Positions 38,698-47,430 of a stretch of 64,000 nucleotides of DNA are shown here, piece by piece. Position 1 is the first letter of the stretch. Every line of letters starts with the position of its first letter. Under the pieces are notes generated by a model. The model did not search any database. It saw only the letters and a list, made by a program, of their open reading frames with translations, and was not told the origin of the DNA. This stretch comes from Halomonas faecis (GTDB taxonomy: Bacteria > Pseudomonadota > Gammaproteobacteria > Pseudomonadales > Halomonadaceae): assembly GCF_010993975.1 (NCBI RefSeq), contig NZ_JAACZO010000004.1, positions 82,260 through 146,259 of the forward strand, read 5' to 3'. Both the position numbers and the translations under genes were made by a program.

Positions 38698-38933
38698 GAC
38701 GGGGTTCCTCGTTCATGGTGCGGGGGCGGTGAGCACCGGAGGGCACCCGCCGTCATGGAGGCTTTCGTCATCGCCGGTTCGGGGGCAATAGACTGGCCAG
38801 GCGATGGCATTCATGCCCAGCATCGATCCATGGCCGGCAACGCATCAGCGCGTCGGTTCAGTATAGGCTGGCGGGGCATCGATCACCTGGGGTTTGTGCG
38901 CACTGACCCGAAGATGCGGGGGGCGGTGAAGCT

Positions 38934-39019
38934 TCAAGCCGCTAACTCGGCGGTCGTTCCCCCTCGCCACGCCACCGCCTCCACCTCGCCGCCGGCGAAG
39001 CGCGTACCAGTGGCCATTA
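38934..39019 (-). pseudogene. C-terminal remnant of a DUF2218 gene
   Basis: The minus strand encodes TRFAGGEVEAVAWRGGTTAE, closely matching the C-terminus of the intact DUF2218 protein at 39759-40055 (VRFAGGEVEVVEWQGG). Only about 28 codons remain. The remnant and the intact gene flank the toxin-antitoxin pair, as if a duplicated DUF2218 end had been separated by the insertion. Between 38698 and 38933 no gene is seen. Confidence 0.6.
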
Positions 39020-39024
39020 AGGGA

Positions 39025-39037
39025 GTTTCGAGCACAA
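39025..39037 (+). repeat. 13-bp direct repeat, left copy, flanking toxin-antitoxin pair
   Basis: GTTTCGAGCACAA occurs here, 30 bp before the toxin gene, and again at 39718-39730, about 100 bp after the antitoxin gene. Exact 13-bp direct copies around a two-gene module suggest the borders of an inserted segment. Confidence 0.55.
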
Positions 39038-39066
39038 AAGGCACACAATGTGCTACACTCAGGTCC

Positions 39067-39345
39067 ATGAAAGTGATCGCATGGAACCCCGAGAAGAACA
39101 AGCTTCTCCAAAAGGAAAGGAACATCTCTTTCGAGGATGTGGTTTTGCATATCTCGATTGGGGGTATCTTGGATACATTCGAGCATCCGAATCAGGAACG
39201 GTATCCAGGGCAGAAGGTTCATGTGATTGCGATAGAGGGGTATGCCTATTTGGTCCCCTTTGTAGAATCGGAGGATGAGGTTTTTTTGAAAACGATCATT
39301 CCGAGCCGCAAAGCGACCAGAACCTATTTGGGAGGTTCGAAATGA
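39067..39345 (+). CDS. BrnT-like type II toxin
   Basis: 92 aa starting MKVIAWNPEKNKLLQKERNI and then SFEDVVLHISIGGILDTFEH. The W-N-P-E-K-N start, the ISFEDVV segment and the ending IPSRKATRTY match the BrnT RNase-E/RelE-like fold. HVIAIEGYAYLVPFVESEDE supplies the middle strands. It overlaps the antitoxin gene by 4 bp, a typical toxin-first arrangement. The low-GC composition differs from its neighbours. As in the family, the toxin is expected to cleave RNA unless bound by the antitoxin. Confidence 0.75.
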   Translation: MKVIAWNPEKNKLLQKERNISFEDVVLHISIGGILDTFEHPNQERYPGQKVHVIAIEGYAYLVPFVESEDEVFLKTIIPSRKATRTYLGGSK

Positions 39346-39614
39346 GCAGGCTGGATAAAGAAGAGCAGGAAATTCTGGACGCATTCGATGCGGAGGAGTT
39401 GCAGCGGGCGACAGATATCGAGGGTAGGAAAGAGCGGCATCAGCAGTATGCAGAAGCCATGTTCAAAAAAGATGCCCGCATCAACATTAGGCTTTCTTCC
39501 AGGGATCTTCGGGGGTTGCAGAAAAAAGCCCTGGAGGAGGGCATTCCTTACCAGACCCTCGTTGCCAGCATCCTCCACAAGTATGTAGAAGGCCGCCTGC
39601 ATGAGGATCGGTAA
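39342..39614 (+). CDS. Ribbon-helix-helix (CopG/BrnA-like) antitoxin
   Basis: 90 aa. An acidic helical N-terminus (DKEEQEILDAFDAEELQRAT) is followed by a C-terminal ribbon-helix-helix domain, DARINIRLSSRDLRGLQKKA then EGIPYQTLVASILHKYVEGR. The beta strand would bind the operator and the N-terminal arm the toxin. Its ATG overlaps the toxin stop. GAGG lies just before the start. Autoregulation of the pair is expected from the family but no operator is assigned. Confidence 0.78.
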   Translation: MSRLDKEEQEILDAFDAEELQRATDIEGRKERHQQYAEAMFKKDARINIRLSSRDLRGLQKKALEEGIPYQTLVASILHKYVEGRLHEDR

Positions 39615-39717
39615 CTAACCGGACGTGCAAAAGCGCCGCTTCGTTCTGTGTCCGCACCCCGATTATGTCGAATGCCAGACGCCTATCGGGCTTGACCAAT
39701 CGTCGCGAGAGATTCGG

Positions 39718-39730
39718 GTTTCGAGCACAA
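39718..39730 (+). repeat. 13-bp direct repeat, right copy
   Basis: Exact copy of the 39025-39037 word, placed between the antitoxin gene and the 3' end of the intact DUF2218 gene. See the left copy for the interpretation as an insertion border. Confidence 0.55.
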
Positions 39731-39758
39731 TTATCGACCTGTTGAGGCGAATTTACCA

Positions 39759-40055
39759 TTACGCTGAGTGCTCGCCGCCCTGCCACTCGACGACCTCGAC
39801 CTCACCGCCGGCGAAGCGCACTAGGTGTGAAGCCACCACCTGACCCAGCTCATCCAGCTCGGCCTGGCTGGGCGACCGGCAGCTGAGTTCCAGCGCTTGC
39901 GGCGTCGCGGTCATGTGGCATTCGCCGATGGCGAAGATCACCTGGCCCGTCTCGCCGGTCCAGTGGGCCTCCACCTTGTGGTCGAAGTGCTTGCACAGCC
40001 GGTTGATCAGCCGGCCGGCGTTGGCGGTGGGGACGGTGGCGGTCAGGGTGGGCAT
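39759..40055 (-). CDS. DUF2218 protein of the iron-uptake operon
   Basis: 98 aa. Begins MPTLTATVPTANAGRLINRL, with CKHFDHKVEAHWTGETGQVI and the ending HLVRFAGGEVEVVEWQGGEH. DUF2218 proteins occur regularly beside siderophore ABC transporters and siderophore-interacting proteins. It follows the ATPase gene by 15 bp on the same strand with an AGGAG ribosome site, so it is the last gene of the iron operon. Probably a small cytosolic iron-release accessory; biochemical role not established. Confidence 0.85.
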   Translation of the reverse strand: MPTLTATVPTANAGRLINRLCKHFDHKVEAHWTGETGQVIFAIGECHMTATPQALELSCRSPSQAELDELGQVVASHLVRFAGGEVEVVEWQGGEHSA

Positions 40056-40070
40056 GTCGGGAGCTCCTGT

Positions 40071-40859
40071 TTAAATGGAATGCGATGCGGGCAAGGGGCG
40101 ATCCGCCAGCACGATGGGGTGGCCGCGCGAGCAGCGCTCGATGCGGGCCTCGATGCCGTAGGTTCGGGCCAGCAGTTCCGGGGTCAGCACCGCTTCGGGC
40201 GCACCCATCTCCGCCCGGCCGCCGGGGGAGAGCACCAGCACCCGGTCGCAGAAGCGCAGCGCCAGGTTGAGGTCGTGGCTGGCTACCAGGGCGATGGCAG
40301 CGCGTTCGCGGGTGGCCGCGCGCACCGCCTCGAGCACGTTGAGCTGCCAGTGCAGGTCCAGGGCGCTGGTGGGCTCGTCGAGCAGCATCAACGAGGGGCG
40401 GCGTACCAGCACCTGGGCCAGCCCCACCATCTGACGCTGGCCGCCCGACATCTCCGCCAGCTGGCGCAGCGCCAACTGGCGAATGCCGAGGGTATCGAAC
40501 ACGCGCTCGATGGCCGCTTCGGTCGCCGCTCGCGACTCGCCGCCCCGGGCGGCGCGGCAGGCGCTGAACACCGTCTCGTAGGCCACCAGCGGCACGGCCT
40601 GGGGCAGCGGCTGGGGCAGGTAGCCGAGCTGCGTCACGCGCTGGGCGGGGGCGAGTTCGTGCAGCGCCTGGCCGTTCAGGCGCACCTGGCCGCTGGCGTG
40701 CAGCAGCCCGGCGATGCCCTTGAGCAGGGTCGACTTGCCCACGGCGTTGGGGCCCACCACTGCCACCAGGCTGCCCGGCTCGATGGCCGGCAGGGTGAGG
40801 GCGCGAAACACCGGCTGGCGCCGGTAGCCCACCGTCAGCCGTTGCAGCTCGAGGCTCAT
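40071..40859 (-). CDS. Iron(III)-siderophore ABC transporter ATP-binding protein
   Basis: 262 aa FecE/FepC-type ATPase. Walker A VAVVGPNAVGKSTLLKGIAG near residue 33, signature EMSGGQRQMVGLAQVLVRRP near 135, Walker B SLMLLDEPTSALDL, and the H-loop VASHDLNLALRFCDRVLVLS. The Q-loop lies in LGYLPQPLPQ. Overlaps the permease gene by 4 bp. Drives import of the ligand captured by the binding protein at 41917. Confidence 0.92.
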   Translation of the reverse strand: MSLELQRLTVGYRRQPVFRALTLPAIEPGSLVAVVGPNAVGKSTLLKGIAGLLHASGQVRLNGQALHELAPAQRVTQLGYLPQPLPQAVPLVAYETVFSACRAARGGESRAATEAAIERVFDTLGIRQLALRQLAEMSGGQRQMVGLAQVLVRRPSLMLLDEPTSALDLHWQLNVLEAVRAATRERAAIALVASHDLNLALRFCDRVLVLSPGGRAEMGAPEAVLTPELLARTYGIEARIERCSRGHPIVLADRPLPASHSI

Positions 40860-41920
40860 AGCGCGGCCCTCCGGCTGCGGGCCACGATCAGGCCGATGAA
40901 CAGCGGGATGCCCACCAGGGCGGTGACGATGCCCACCGGCAGCACCACTCCCGGCACCAACAGCTTGCTGGCGATCGACGACAGCGAGAGCAGCACGGCA
41001 CCGGCCAGGGCGCTGCCCGGTAGCAGGAAGCGGTGGTCTTCGCCCAGCATCAGCCGCGCGATGTGCGGTGCCACCAGGCCGATGAAGCCGATCTCGCCGA
41101 CGAAGGCCATGGCCGCCGCGGTCAGCAGGCTGACCCGCAGCAGCACCAGCAGGCGCATGCGCTCCACCGGCACGCCCAGGCTGCGCGCCTGCTCCTCGCC
41201 GCTGCGCAGCAGGGTCATGGCCCAGGCGTTGCGCAGCGAGAAGGGCAGGCATACCGCCAGCACGCCGGCCACGATGGCCACCTTGTCCAGCGAGGCGCGG
41301 GCCAGGCTGCCCATGGTCCAGAACACGATCTGCTGCACCGACTCGGCGTCGGCGACGAACTGGATCAGCCCCACCACGGCGTTGATGCCGAACAGCAGGG
41401 CGATGCCGAACAGCACGACGGCGTGAACCGAGGCGCCCAGGGTGCGCGACAGCAGCAGGATCAACAGCGAGGCGGCGGCGGCGAACGCGAACGCCGAGAG
41501 CGGCAGCAGCAGGTGTACCGCCAGGCCGAACAGCGAGACGTTGAACGCGATCACCAGCGAGGCGCCCAGGGTGGCGGCGGCGCCCACGCCCAGGGTGAAG
41601 GGGCTGGCCAGCGGGTTGTTGAGCACCGTCTGCATTTCGGCCCCGGCCAGCCCCAGGCAAGCGCCCACCACCACCGCCATCAGCGCATAGGGCAGGCGGA
41701 TGTCGAAGACGATCACTCGGGTGCCGGCTTCCAGCGCTGCGGGATCGAGCAGGCCACGAACGACGTCCCCCAGCCCCAGCATGGCGGGGCCGGAGGCGAT
41801 GTCCACCAGCAGCGCTGCGCCCGCCGCCAGCGCCAGGCCGGCCAGGCACAGCACCCGGCGCCATACGAAGCGCCGGTACTGGCCGGCGAGCCCGCCGGCA
41901 TTCGCCGGTGCCAGACTCAT
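40856..41920 (-). CDS. FecCD-family iron ABC transporter permease
   Basis: 354 aa, about ten membrane spans. FecCD motifs: RLPYALMAVVVGACLGLAGA near residue 75, MQTVLNNPLASPFTLGVGAA, and GFIGLVAPHIARLMLGEDHR near 270 with the coupling helix. A single permease gene implies a homodimer. Overlaps the genes on both sides by 4 bp. Confidence 0.93.
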   Translation of the reverse strand: MSLAPANAGGLAGQYRRFVWRRVLCLAGLALAAGAALLVDIASGPAMLGLGDVVRGLLDPAALEAGTRVIVFDIRLPYALMAVVVGACLGLAGAEMQTVLNNPLASPFTLGVGAAATLGASLVIAFNVSLFGLAVHLLLPLSAFAFAAAASLLILLLSRTLGASVHAVVLFGIALLFGINAVVGLIQFVADAESVQQIVFWTMGSLARASLDKVAIVAGVLAVCLPFSLRNAWAMTLLRSGEEQARSLGVPVERMRLLVLLRVSLLTAAAMAFVGEIGFIGLVAPHIARLMLGEDHRFLLPGSALAGAVLLSLSSIASKLLVPGVVLPVGIVTALVGIPLFIGLIVARSRRAAL

Positions 41921-43071
41921 GGCGCGCCCTCGGCGAGGCGTACCCAGTAGGTGCCGTCCAGCGCCACGGGCTGGAAGCGCCGATAGAAGGTGGCCAGGGT
42001 GCGCTCGGGCTCGAGATGGCCTAGCCGCTCGGGGTGCAGCCAGCGTGCCAAGGCCTGCACCGCCACCACGTTGAGCGGCGTGTTGTAGAAGTGATGCCAG
42101 ATGGCGAAGGCGCGCTCGGGGTTCTGGATGGCGGGCAGCGAGGCCAGGCCCGGTCGGTGGGTGGCCCGGGCCAGGGAGCGGCGGGCGGTGGTCTCGTCGA
42201 CCCCGGCACCCAGCACCACGTAGGGCTGCTCCTCGGCGGATTCCCGCTGGCCGGGCGAGCCGATGGCGGTGGCCAGGTAGCGATCCGGCGGATCGCCGAT
42301 CAGCATCTCCAGGTTGAGCGTGCCGCTGACCCCGGGCAGGCGCTGTGCCGCCACGTTGCGCCCGCCGGCGGCGGGGATGAAGCGCCCCATCATGCTGTCG
42401 GCCATGGTCTCGCAGCAGCCGTCGTGCAGGCCCACGCGGCTGTGCAGGAAGACGCTGGGCCGTTCGCTGTCGGGAATCGCCGCGACCGCCTCGCTCACCT
42501 TGGCGAGCTCCTCGCGGTAGAAGCGGTTGAAGCGTTCGGCCTCGGCCTGGCGGCCCAGCACCTCGCCGAGCAGGGCCATGCTGCGCGGCGTGTTGCGCAG
42601 CGGCTGCTGGCGGAAGTCGACGAACACCACCGCCACGCCGGCGCGCTCCAGACGCTCGATCAGCTCGCGGTTGCGTGCGCCGGGGCCGTGCCCCTCGAGG
42701 CTGAAGATGGCCAGGTCGGCGCCCATGGCCAGCACGCTCTCCAGGCTGAAGCTGTCGGCCGAGGCGTGCCCCACTCGGGGCACCTCGGCCAGCGCCGGGA
42801 AGCGCGCCAGGTACTGGGCGTAGCCGGCCGGGTCGGTCTTCTCGAAGTCCGGCAGCAGGCCGGCCAGGCGGTCGACGACCCGCTCGCCTTCGAGAATCGC
42901 CAGGGCGGGAATGTAGCGGCTCTCGCCCAGCACGATGGCCTGGGCATGCTCGGGCACGTTCACGGTGCGCCCCGCCAGGTCGGTCACGGTGGCGGCCAGC
43001 GCCGGGGCGGCCAGCAGCCAGAGCAGCATGAGCAGAGCGCCGCGTGCCCGGCGGTGAGATGGCATTGTCAT
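41917..43071 (-). CDS. Periplasmic iron-siderophore-binding protein
   Basis: 384 aa with a signal peptide of about 26 residues (LMLLWLLAAPALA). The mature start TVTDLAGRTVNVPEHAQAIV is the class III (FecB/FhuD-like) substrate-binding signature. AGVAVVFVDFRQQPLRNTPR links the two lobes. The HDGCCETMADSMMGRFIPAA loop with paired Cys is notable and longer than in most FecB proteins. The late FAIWHHFYNTPLNVVAVQAL closes the fold. A second in-frame ATG lies at 43065. It lies 68 bp downstream of the TonB receptor gene. Confidence 0.88.
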   Translation of the reverse strand: MTMPSHRRARGALLMLLWLLAAPALAATVTDLAGRTVNVPEHAQAIVLGESRYIPALAILEGERVVDRLAGLLPDFEKTDPAGYAQYLARFPALAEVPRVGHASADSFSLESVLAMGADLAIFSLEGHGPGARNRELIERLERAGVAVVFVDFRQQPLRNTPRSMALLGEVLGRQAEAERFNRFYREELAKVSEAVAAIPDSERPSVFLHSRVGLHDGCCETMADSMMGRFIPAAGGRNVAAQRLPGVSGTLNLEMLIGDPPDRYLATAIGSPGQRESAEEQPYVVLGAGVDETTARRSLARATHRPGLASLPAIQNPERAFAIWHHFYNTPLNVVAVQALARWLHPERLGHLEPERTLATFYRRFQPVALDGTYWVRLAEGAP

Positions 43072-43139
43072 CGGTGTGCTGTTCCTATCCGTTCAACGAA
43101 CGGGGGGGCGCCGAGGCGCCCCCCGTGCCTCGGCCTCGC

Positions 43140-45083
43140 TCAGAACCGGTAGGCCACGTTCATGCGCACGTCCCGGCCGGCTTCCGGCAGGCCGGCCGCC
43201 ACGTCGCCATAGACCGCATAGCTGGCATGATCGAAGTACTGCTTGTCGAGCAGGTTGTTGACCGTCAGCGAGAGCGTCAGCCGGTCATCGACCAGCGGCT
43301 GCCAGCGGGCGTAGACATCGTGCACGCCGTAACCGGCTTTCTCCGGGTAGCCATCGGCGACGTCGGTCAGGCGCTCGGCGAAGCGGCCGCTCCAGCCCAG
43401 GTCGAGGCTGTCGGTGGCCCGGTAGTTGAGGTTGGCCACCCAGCTGTCGCCCACGCTGGTGCCGAGGCTCCAGTTGTCGTCGCTCAGCGGCTCGCCGTTG
43501 AGCTCCGGGCGCGACTGGCTGTAGGAGAGCGAGGCGCTCAGGCGTTCCCAGTCGTAGCCGATGGTGGCGCTGACCCCGCGGGTTTCCAGCTCGCCGAGGT
43601 TCGAGAGCACCCCGCTGCGACCTTCCTGACCCACGACGTCGTCGATTTTGGTGACGAAGGCCTCGGCGGACAGGTAGAGGTTGCCGTGGCGGTAGGTGGC
43701 GCCGACCTCGTAATTGTCGGCAGTCTCTTCCTTGCGGTCGGCCGCATTCTCGTAGTAATCGAGAACGAACAGCTCCTTGACCTGGGTGCCGCGAATGGCC
43801 CTGGCCCAGCCGCCGTAGAGGTTGAGACGCTGCGTGGCATCGAAGCTGATGCCCAGGTTGGGGCTGAAGCCCGATTCGCTGAACTCCCGACCAGTGGTTT
43901 CTTCATCGAGCTCGTAGCGGTCGAAACGCGTGCCGGCGCTGAACATCAGGCGGTCGGTGGCCTGGAAGTCGTCCTGCACGTACAGGCCGGTTACGCTGCC
44001 GGTTTCTTGATCGGCATTGAGGCTGCCCTTGTCATGGCGATGGTCGACGCCGTAGGTCAGGGTGTGCGCGCCCAGCCGCGAGGTGTTGCGCAGATCGGCG
44101 CCATAGCTGTCGAGGGTGCCGAGGTAGGTACCGTAGGGGCCGTCGATGTGCTTGAGGGACGCTTCCGTGTCGTACACGGTCAGTTCCAGATCCAGCCAGT
44201 CGTTGTCCGCGGAATCGAAGCGGTACTTGCCGGTGACGGTTTCGCGAACCATCTCCTGATCGAAAACGGGATTCCTGGCACTGGGTACCCAGTGCGGGCG
44301 GTGCTTGCGGAAGGCTTCGTCCTCGTTGCGCTCGTAGCTGAAGGAGAGCTTCTGTTCGTCGGTCAACTGGCCGACCACTTTGGCGAAACCGGTGACTACC
44401 TCGGTTTCGGTGTACGGCTGGGCGTTGCCCTCGGCATCCTCGTAGTCGCCGTGGTCGGTCTTGGCCAGCGTGGCCATGGCGCTCCAGTCGTCGGTGAGGC
44501 GGCCGAACAGCGAGGCGGAAGTCTTGTAGCCCTCGGTATTGCTGAAATAGCCGGCCTTCAGCAGGCCGCCGAGGCGTTCGCCCGGGCGCAGCAGGTCGTC
44601 CGGGTCCTTGGTGACGAAGCGAATGGCACCGCCCAGGGCGCCCGGGCCATTGGTGGCCTCGCCGGCGCCGGCGGCGACCTCCACGCGCTCGAGCAGCTCC
44701 GGCTCCACCATCAAGCGCCCCTGGTGGTGGAACAGGTAGCCCGACTGAGCGGCCCCGTCGACGGTGACGTTGAGCAGGGTATCTTCCAGGCCGCGTACGT
44801 ACACCTTCTGGGCCACCGGCGAGCCGCCCCCGCCCACCGAGACATCGGGCAGGCCGCTGAAGATGTCCTGCAGGTCATCGGCCTGGTAGCGACGCAGGGT
44901 GTCGTCGTCCACCATGGCATCGCTGTCGCCGATGCGGTCGGCGGTGACCTGAATGGGGGCGAGTGCCGCGGACTCCTCCTGGGCCAGCGCCAGCGGGCTG
45001 GCGGCCAGCAGAGCGATGGCCGTGCACAGGGCGTGACGGCGCAAGACGGGATGGTGTGTTTCAGCGGGTGCGAGAGAATCCAT
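43140..45083 (-). CDS. TonB-dependent outer-membrane siderophore receptor
   Basis: 647 aa. A signal peptide of about 33 residues (...LLAASPLALAQ) is followed by a plug domain with IQVTADRIGDSDAMVDDDTL, QDIFSGLPDVSVGGGGSPVA and VYVRGLEDTLLNVTVDGAAQ. The 22-strand barrel ends in AGRDVRMNVAYRF with a terminal Phe. The size and plug resemble catecholate/haem-type receptors. Start 45083 has TGGAG six bases upstream. A Fur box lies 25 bp further up. First gene of the five-gene iron operon down to DUF2218. The ligand cannot be told. Confidence 0.92.
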   Translation of the reverse strand: MDSLAPAETHHPVLRRHALCTAIALLAASPLALAQEESAALAPIQVTADRIGDSDAMVDDDTLRRYQADDLQDIFSGLPDVSVGGGGSPVAQKVYVRGLEDTLLNVTVDGAAQSGYLFHHQGRLMVEPELLERVEVAAGAGEATNGPGALGGAIRFVTKDPDDLLRPGERLGGLLKAGYFSNTEGYKTSASLFGRLTDDWSAMATLAKTDHGDYEDAEGNAQPYTETEVVTGFAKVVGQLTDEQKLSFSYERNEDEAFRKHRPHWVPSARNPVFDQEMVRETVTGKYRFDSADNDWLDLELTVYDTEASLKHIDGPYGTYLGTLDSYGADLRNTSRLGAHTLTYGVDHRHDKGSLNADQETGSVTGLYVQDDFQATDRLMFSAGTRFDRYELDEETTGREFSESGFSPNLGISFDATQRLNLYGGWARAIRGTQVKELFVLDYYENAADRKEETADNYEVGATYRHGNLYLSAEAFVTKIDDVVGQEGRSGVLSNLGELETRGVSATIGYDWERLSASLSYSQSRPELNGEPLSDDNWSLGTSVGDSWVANLNYRATDSLDLGWSGRFAERLTDVADGYPEKAGYGVHDVYARWQPLVDDRLTLSLTVNNLLDKQYFDHASYAVYGDVAAGLPEAGRDVRMNVAYRF

Positions 45084-45107
45084 ATGCGCTCCAGTGTCAG
45101 CGTCACG

Positions 45108-45126
45108 GATGAGAATCATTATTTTC
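45108..45126 (-). promoter_or_regulatory. Fur box upstream of the iron-uptake operon
   Basis: GATGAGAATCATTATTTTC contains GAGAATCATTAT, matching the Fur core GATAATCATTAT at 11 of 12 bases. It lies 25 bp upstream of the receptor start, where repression by Fe-Fur would block the operon. Only this one clear copy is seen. Confidence 0.75.
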
Positions 45127-45178
45127 GGAGACGCATTCTTGCTGGCAAGACGCGCGAAGTGAAACGGTTTTACATTTG

Positions 45179-46546
45179 TTACGTACCGGCGCTTTTCTCT
45201 CGGTCCGCCCGGCAGGCGGGGAACCGCAGCGTCATGCGTAGGCCGCCCGAGACACGGTTCTCGGCGGCGATCCGGCCGCCCACCGCTTCCACCTGGCGGC
45301 GTGCCAGGGCCAGCCCGAGCCCGTGGCCGCCGGGCTTGTCGCTGCCGCCGGCCGCGCGGAAGAAGGGCGTGAAGATTCTCTCGAGGTGCTCGGGCGCCAC
45401 GCCCGGGCCTTCATCCTCCACGGTGAGCCGAAAGCCGCCCGGCTCCGGGTGCAGGGCGATCCAGACATTGTCGCCTTCGGGGGTATGTGTGCAGGCGTTA
45501 CGGATGACGTTCTCGATGGCCTGGGCCAGGGCGCGTTGGCTGCTGTCGGCAATCTCCGCCTGGTGCGGCAGTTCGGCGTGCAGGCGATGGCCGGGGTATT
45601 CGTAGCGGGCGTCTTCCAGGAGGCTGTCGAGCAGGTCGGTGAGGTCGAGGCTGTCCTGGTCGAGGCTGGGCTTCTCGTTCTCCAGCCAGGCCAGGGTCAG
45701 GGCGTCTTCCACCAGCTCGCGCATCAACCGGCATTCGCGGCGGATGCGCGGCAGCAGGTGCTGGGTTTCGATGCCTTCCTCCACGCAGCTCACCGCCATG
45801 TCGATACGCGTGAGCGGCGTGCGCAGCTCGTGGGAGAGATCGGCGATCAGGTGGCGCTGGCTGAGGATCAGCTGACCGGTGCGCTCGGCCATGCTGTCGA
45901 AGGTTTCCGCCAGGGCGGTGAGTTCGTCGTTACGGTTGCCGAGCAGGGCGCGCACCCGCACGCCCAGGTTGCCTTCGCTGAACGCCCGGGTGGCCAGTTC
46001 CAGCTTTCTCAGCGGGCTCATCAGGTGGCGGTAGATCACCAGGCTCAACGCGATCAGCACCGCCAGGGGCAGGGCGATCTTGAGGAACAGCTTCACCTCG
46101 GGCAGATAGGTGCCGGGGCGCATGCGCTGAGGCAGCAGCACCAGGAAATGGGTGTGGCCGTCGGCGAAGGTGGTCTCCATGATGGGGTTTTCTTCGAAGT
46201 AGAGATGGATCTTCCACTCCTCACTGCGGCCGATGCGAAAGCCGTCGTGCAGGCGCTGGGTGAGCACGCTGCCGGCCAGGGGCTGGAGATCCGAGCGCAC
46301 CACGGCGGCCCAGGTCTCCTCGCGCTGCTGCAGCTCGTTCAGCCAGTTCGCCAGGGCCTGCTCGTCACCGGCGTCGTGAAGGCGTTCGGCGGTGCGCCCC
46401 CACGCTTTGAGCGTTTGCTGGTGGCGCTCGGCGATGAAGCTCATCTGCTGTTCGGTCTCGGCGCCCAGGAAGGTGATCACCCACACCAGCGCCAGGGTGC
46501 CCAGCGCCAGGGTGGCGCACAGCTTCCACAACAGCCGCCGGTTCAC
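45179..46546 (-). CDS. Sensor histidine kinase
   Basis: 455 aa. Two membrane spans (LLWKLCATLALGTLALVWVI near residue 5, and LKIALPLAVLIALSLVIY near 170) enclose a periplasmic sensor of about 140 residues. A HAMP linker follows, then HisKA with the phospho-His in LIADLSHELRTPLTRIDMAV and HATPase_c with NVIRNACTHTPEGDN, DEGPGV and GGHGLGLALARR. The start is a GTG at 46546 overlapping the response-regulator stop by 4 bp. The pair precedes a TonB receptor, like PfeS/PfeR-type siderophore sensors. Confidence 0.88.
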   Translation of the reverse strand: MNRRLLWKLCATLALGTLALVWVITFLGAETEQQMSFIAERHQQTLKAWGRTAERLHDAGDEQALANWLNELQQREETWAAVVRSDLQPLAGSVLTQRLHDGFRIGRSEEWKIHLYFEENPIMETTFADGHTHFLVLLPQRMRPGTYLPEVKLFLKIALPLAVLIALSLVIYRHLMSPLRKLELATRAFSEGNLGVRVRALLGNRNDELTALAETFDSMAERTGQLILSQRHLIADLSHELRTPLTRIDMAVSCVEEGIETQHLLPRIRRECRLMRELVEDALTLAWLENEKPSLDQDSLDLTDLLDSLLEDARYEYPGHRLHAELPHQAEIADSSQRALAQAIENVIRNACTHTPEGDNVWIALHPEPGGFRLTVEDEGPGVAPEHLERIFTPFFRAAGGSDKPGGHGLGLALARRQVEAVGGRIAAENRVSGGLRMTLRFPACRADREKSAGT

Positions 46547-47247
46547 TGGAAACAGTATCCCTTGCCGTGCACCGTCTGCAGGCGGTCCGCCGCCATGCCC
46601 GCCTCCGCCAGCTTGCGCCGCACGCGGCTCAGGTGCATGTCCAGGCTGCGGTCGAAGCGGCTGAACTCGCGTTCCAGCACCACCTGGTAGAGGTAGGGTT
46701 TGCTCAGGGCCTCGCCCTGGTGGAGCACCAGCACCCACAGCAGGCGGAACTGGATCGGGGTCAGCGTGATGGGCTCACCGGCGTAACGCACCGATAGGCT
46801 GCCGCGATCGAGCGTTAGCGGGCCGACGTTCAGCTCGGCCGGATCGGCGCGCTGGTCGGTGCTGCCCAGGGTGCGCCGCAGCAGCGCCTCGATGCGCAGC
46901 AGCAGCTCGGCGAAGGCGAAGGGCTTGGGCACGTAGTCGTCCGCCCCGCGGCTGAAGCCGAGGATTCGCTCCTCCTCGGCGCCGCAGGCGGTGAGCATGA
47001 TCACCGGCGTCTGGCGCGTCTTGCGCAGCCTATCCAACACCTGGAAGCCATCCAGTTGCGGCAGCATCACGTCCAGCAGGATCAGGTCGAAGCGCTGGCC
47101 CAACGCCGACAGCAGCCCGTCTTCCCCGGCGTAGCTCTGCTGGGTGTGATAGCCCTTGCCTTCAAGAAGGCGGGATATCTGGCCGTTCAGGGTGCGGTCG
47201 TCCTCGACGACCAGCACGCGCGGCCCGCGTGGGGTGACTGCATTCAT
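46543..47247 (-). CDS. OmpR-family response regulator
   Basis: 234 aa. The receiver domain has acidic pocket VLVVEDDRTL, phospho-Asp in DLILLDVMLPQLDGFQVLDR near residue 56, Thr in PVIMLTACGAEEE and Lys in DDYVPKPFAFAEL. The C-terminal winged helix includes LTPIQFRLLWVLVLHQGEAL and SFDRSLDMHLSRVRRKL-like residues. Probably regulates the neighbouring receptor gene. The first of two near starts (47247) is chosen because it matches the usual N-terminus. Confidence 0.9.
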   Translation of the reverse strand: MNAVTPRGPRVLVVEDDRTLNGQISRLLEGKGYHTQQSYAGEDGLLSALGQRFDLILLDVMLPQLDGFQVLDRLRKTRQTPVIMLTACGAEEERILGFSRGADDYVPKPFAFAELLLRIEALLRRTLGSTDQRADPAELNVGPLTLDRGSLSVRYAGEPITLTPIQFRLLWVLVLHQGEALSKPYLYQVVLEREFSRFDRSLDMHLSRVRRKLAEAGMAADRLQTVHGKGYCFQ

Positions 47248-47430
47248 GGCGCATCAGCACATCGTGACTTTGAGACGTATTATCATATGCATGGAAAGTG
47301 CGACTCACAACCGCTCGCACGCCACCCGCCTCGGCAACGCTGTTTGACGCCGATCAAACCGCCTAAGACATTCATCGCAATTGCCCTCAGGCGCTTTGCG
47401 GATCGGCACGCCCTCACATAACCTGACTCT
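47248..47430. promoter_or_regulatory. Upstream region of the two-component operon and left border of the accessory region
   Basis: 183 bp with no gene. It must hold the promoter of the response-regulator operon; ACGTATTATCATATGC is A/T-rich and palindromic around CATATG. Chromosomal GC content ends here and the repeat that opens the cassette array begins at 47431. Confidence 0.4.
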
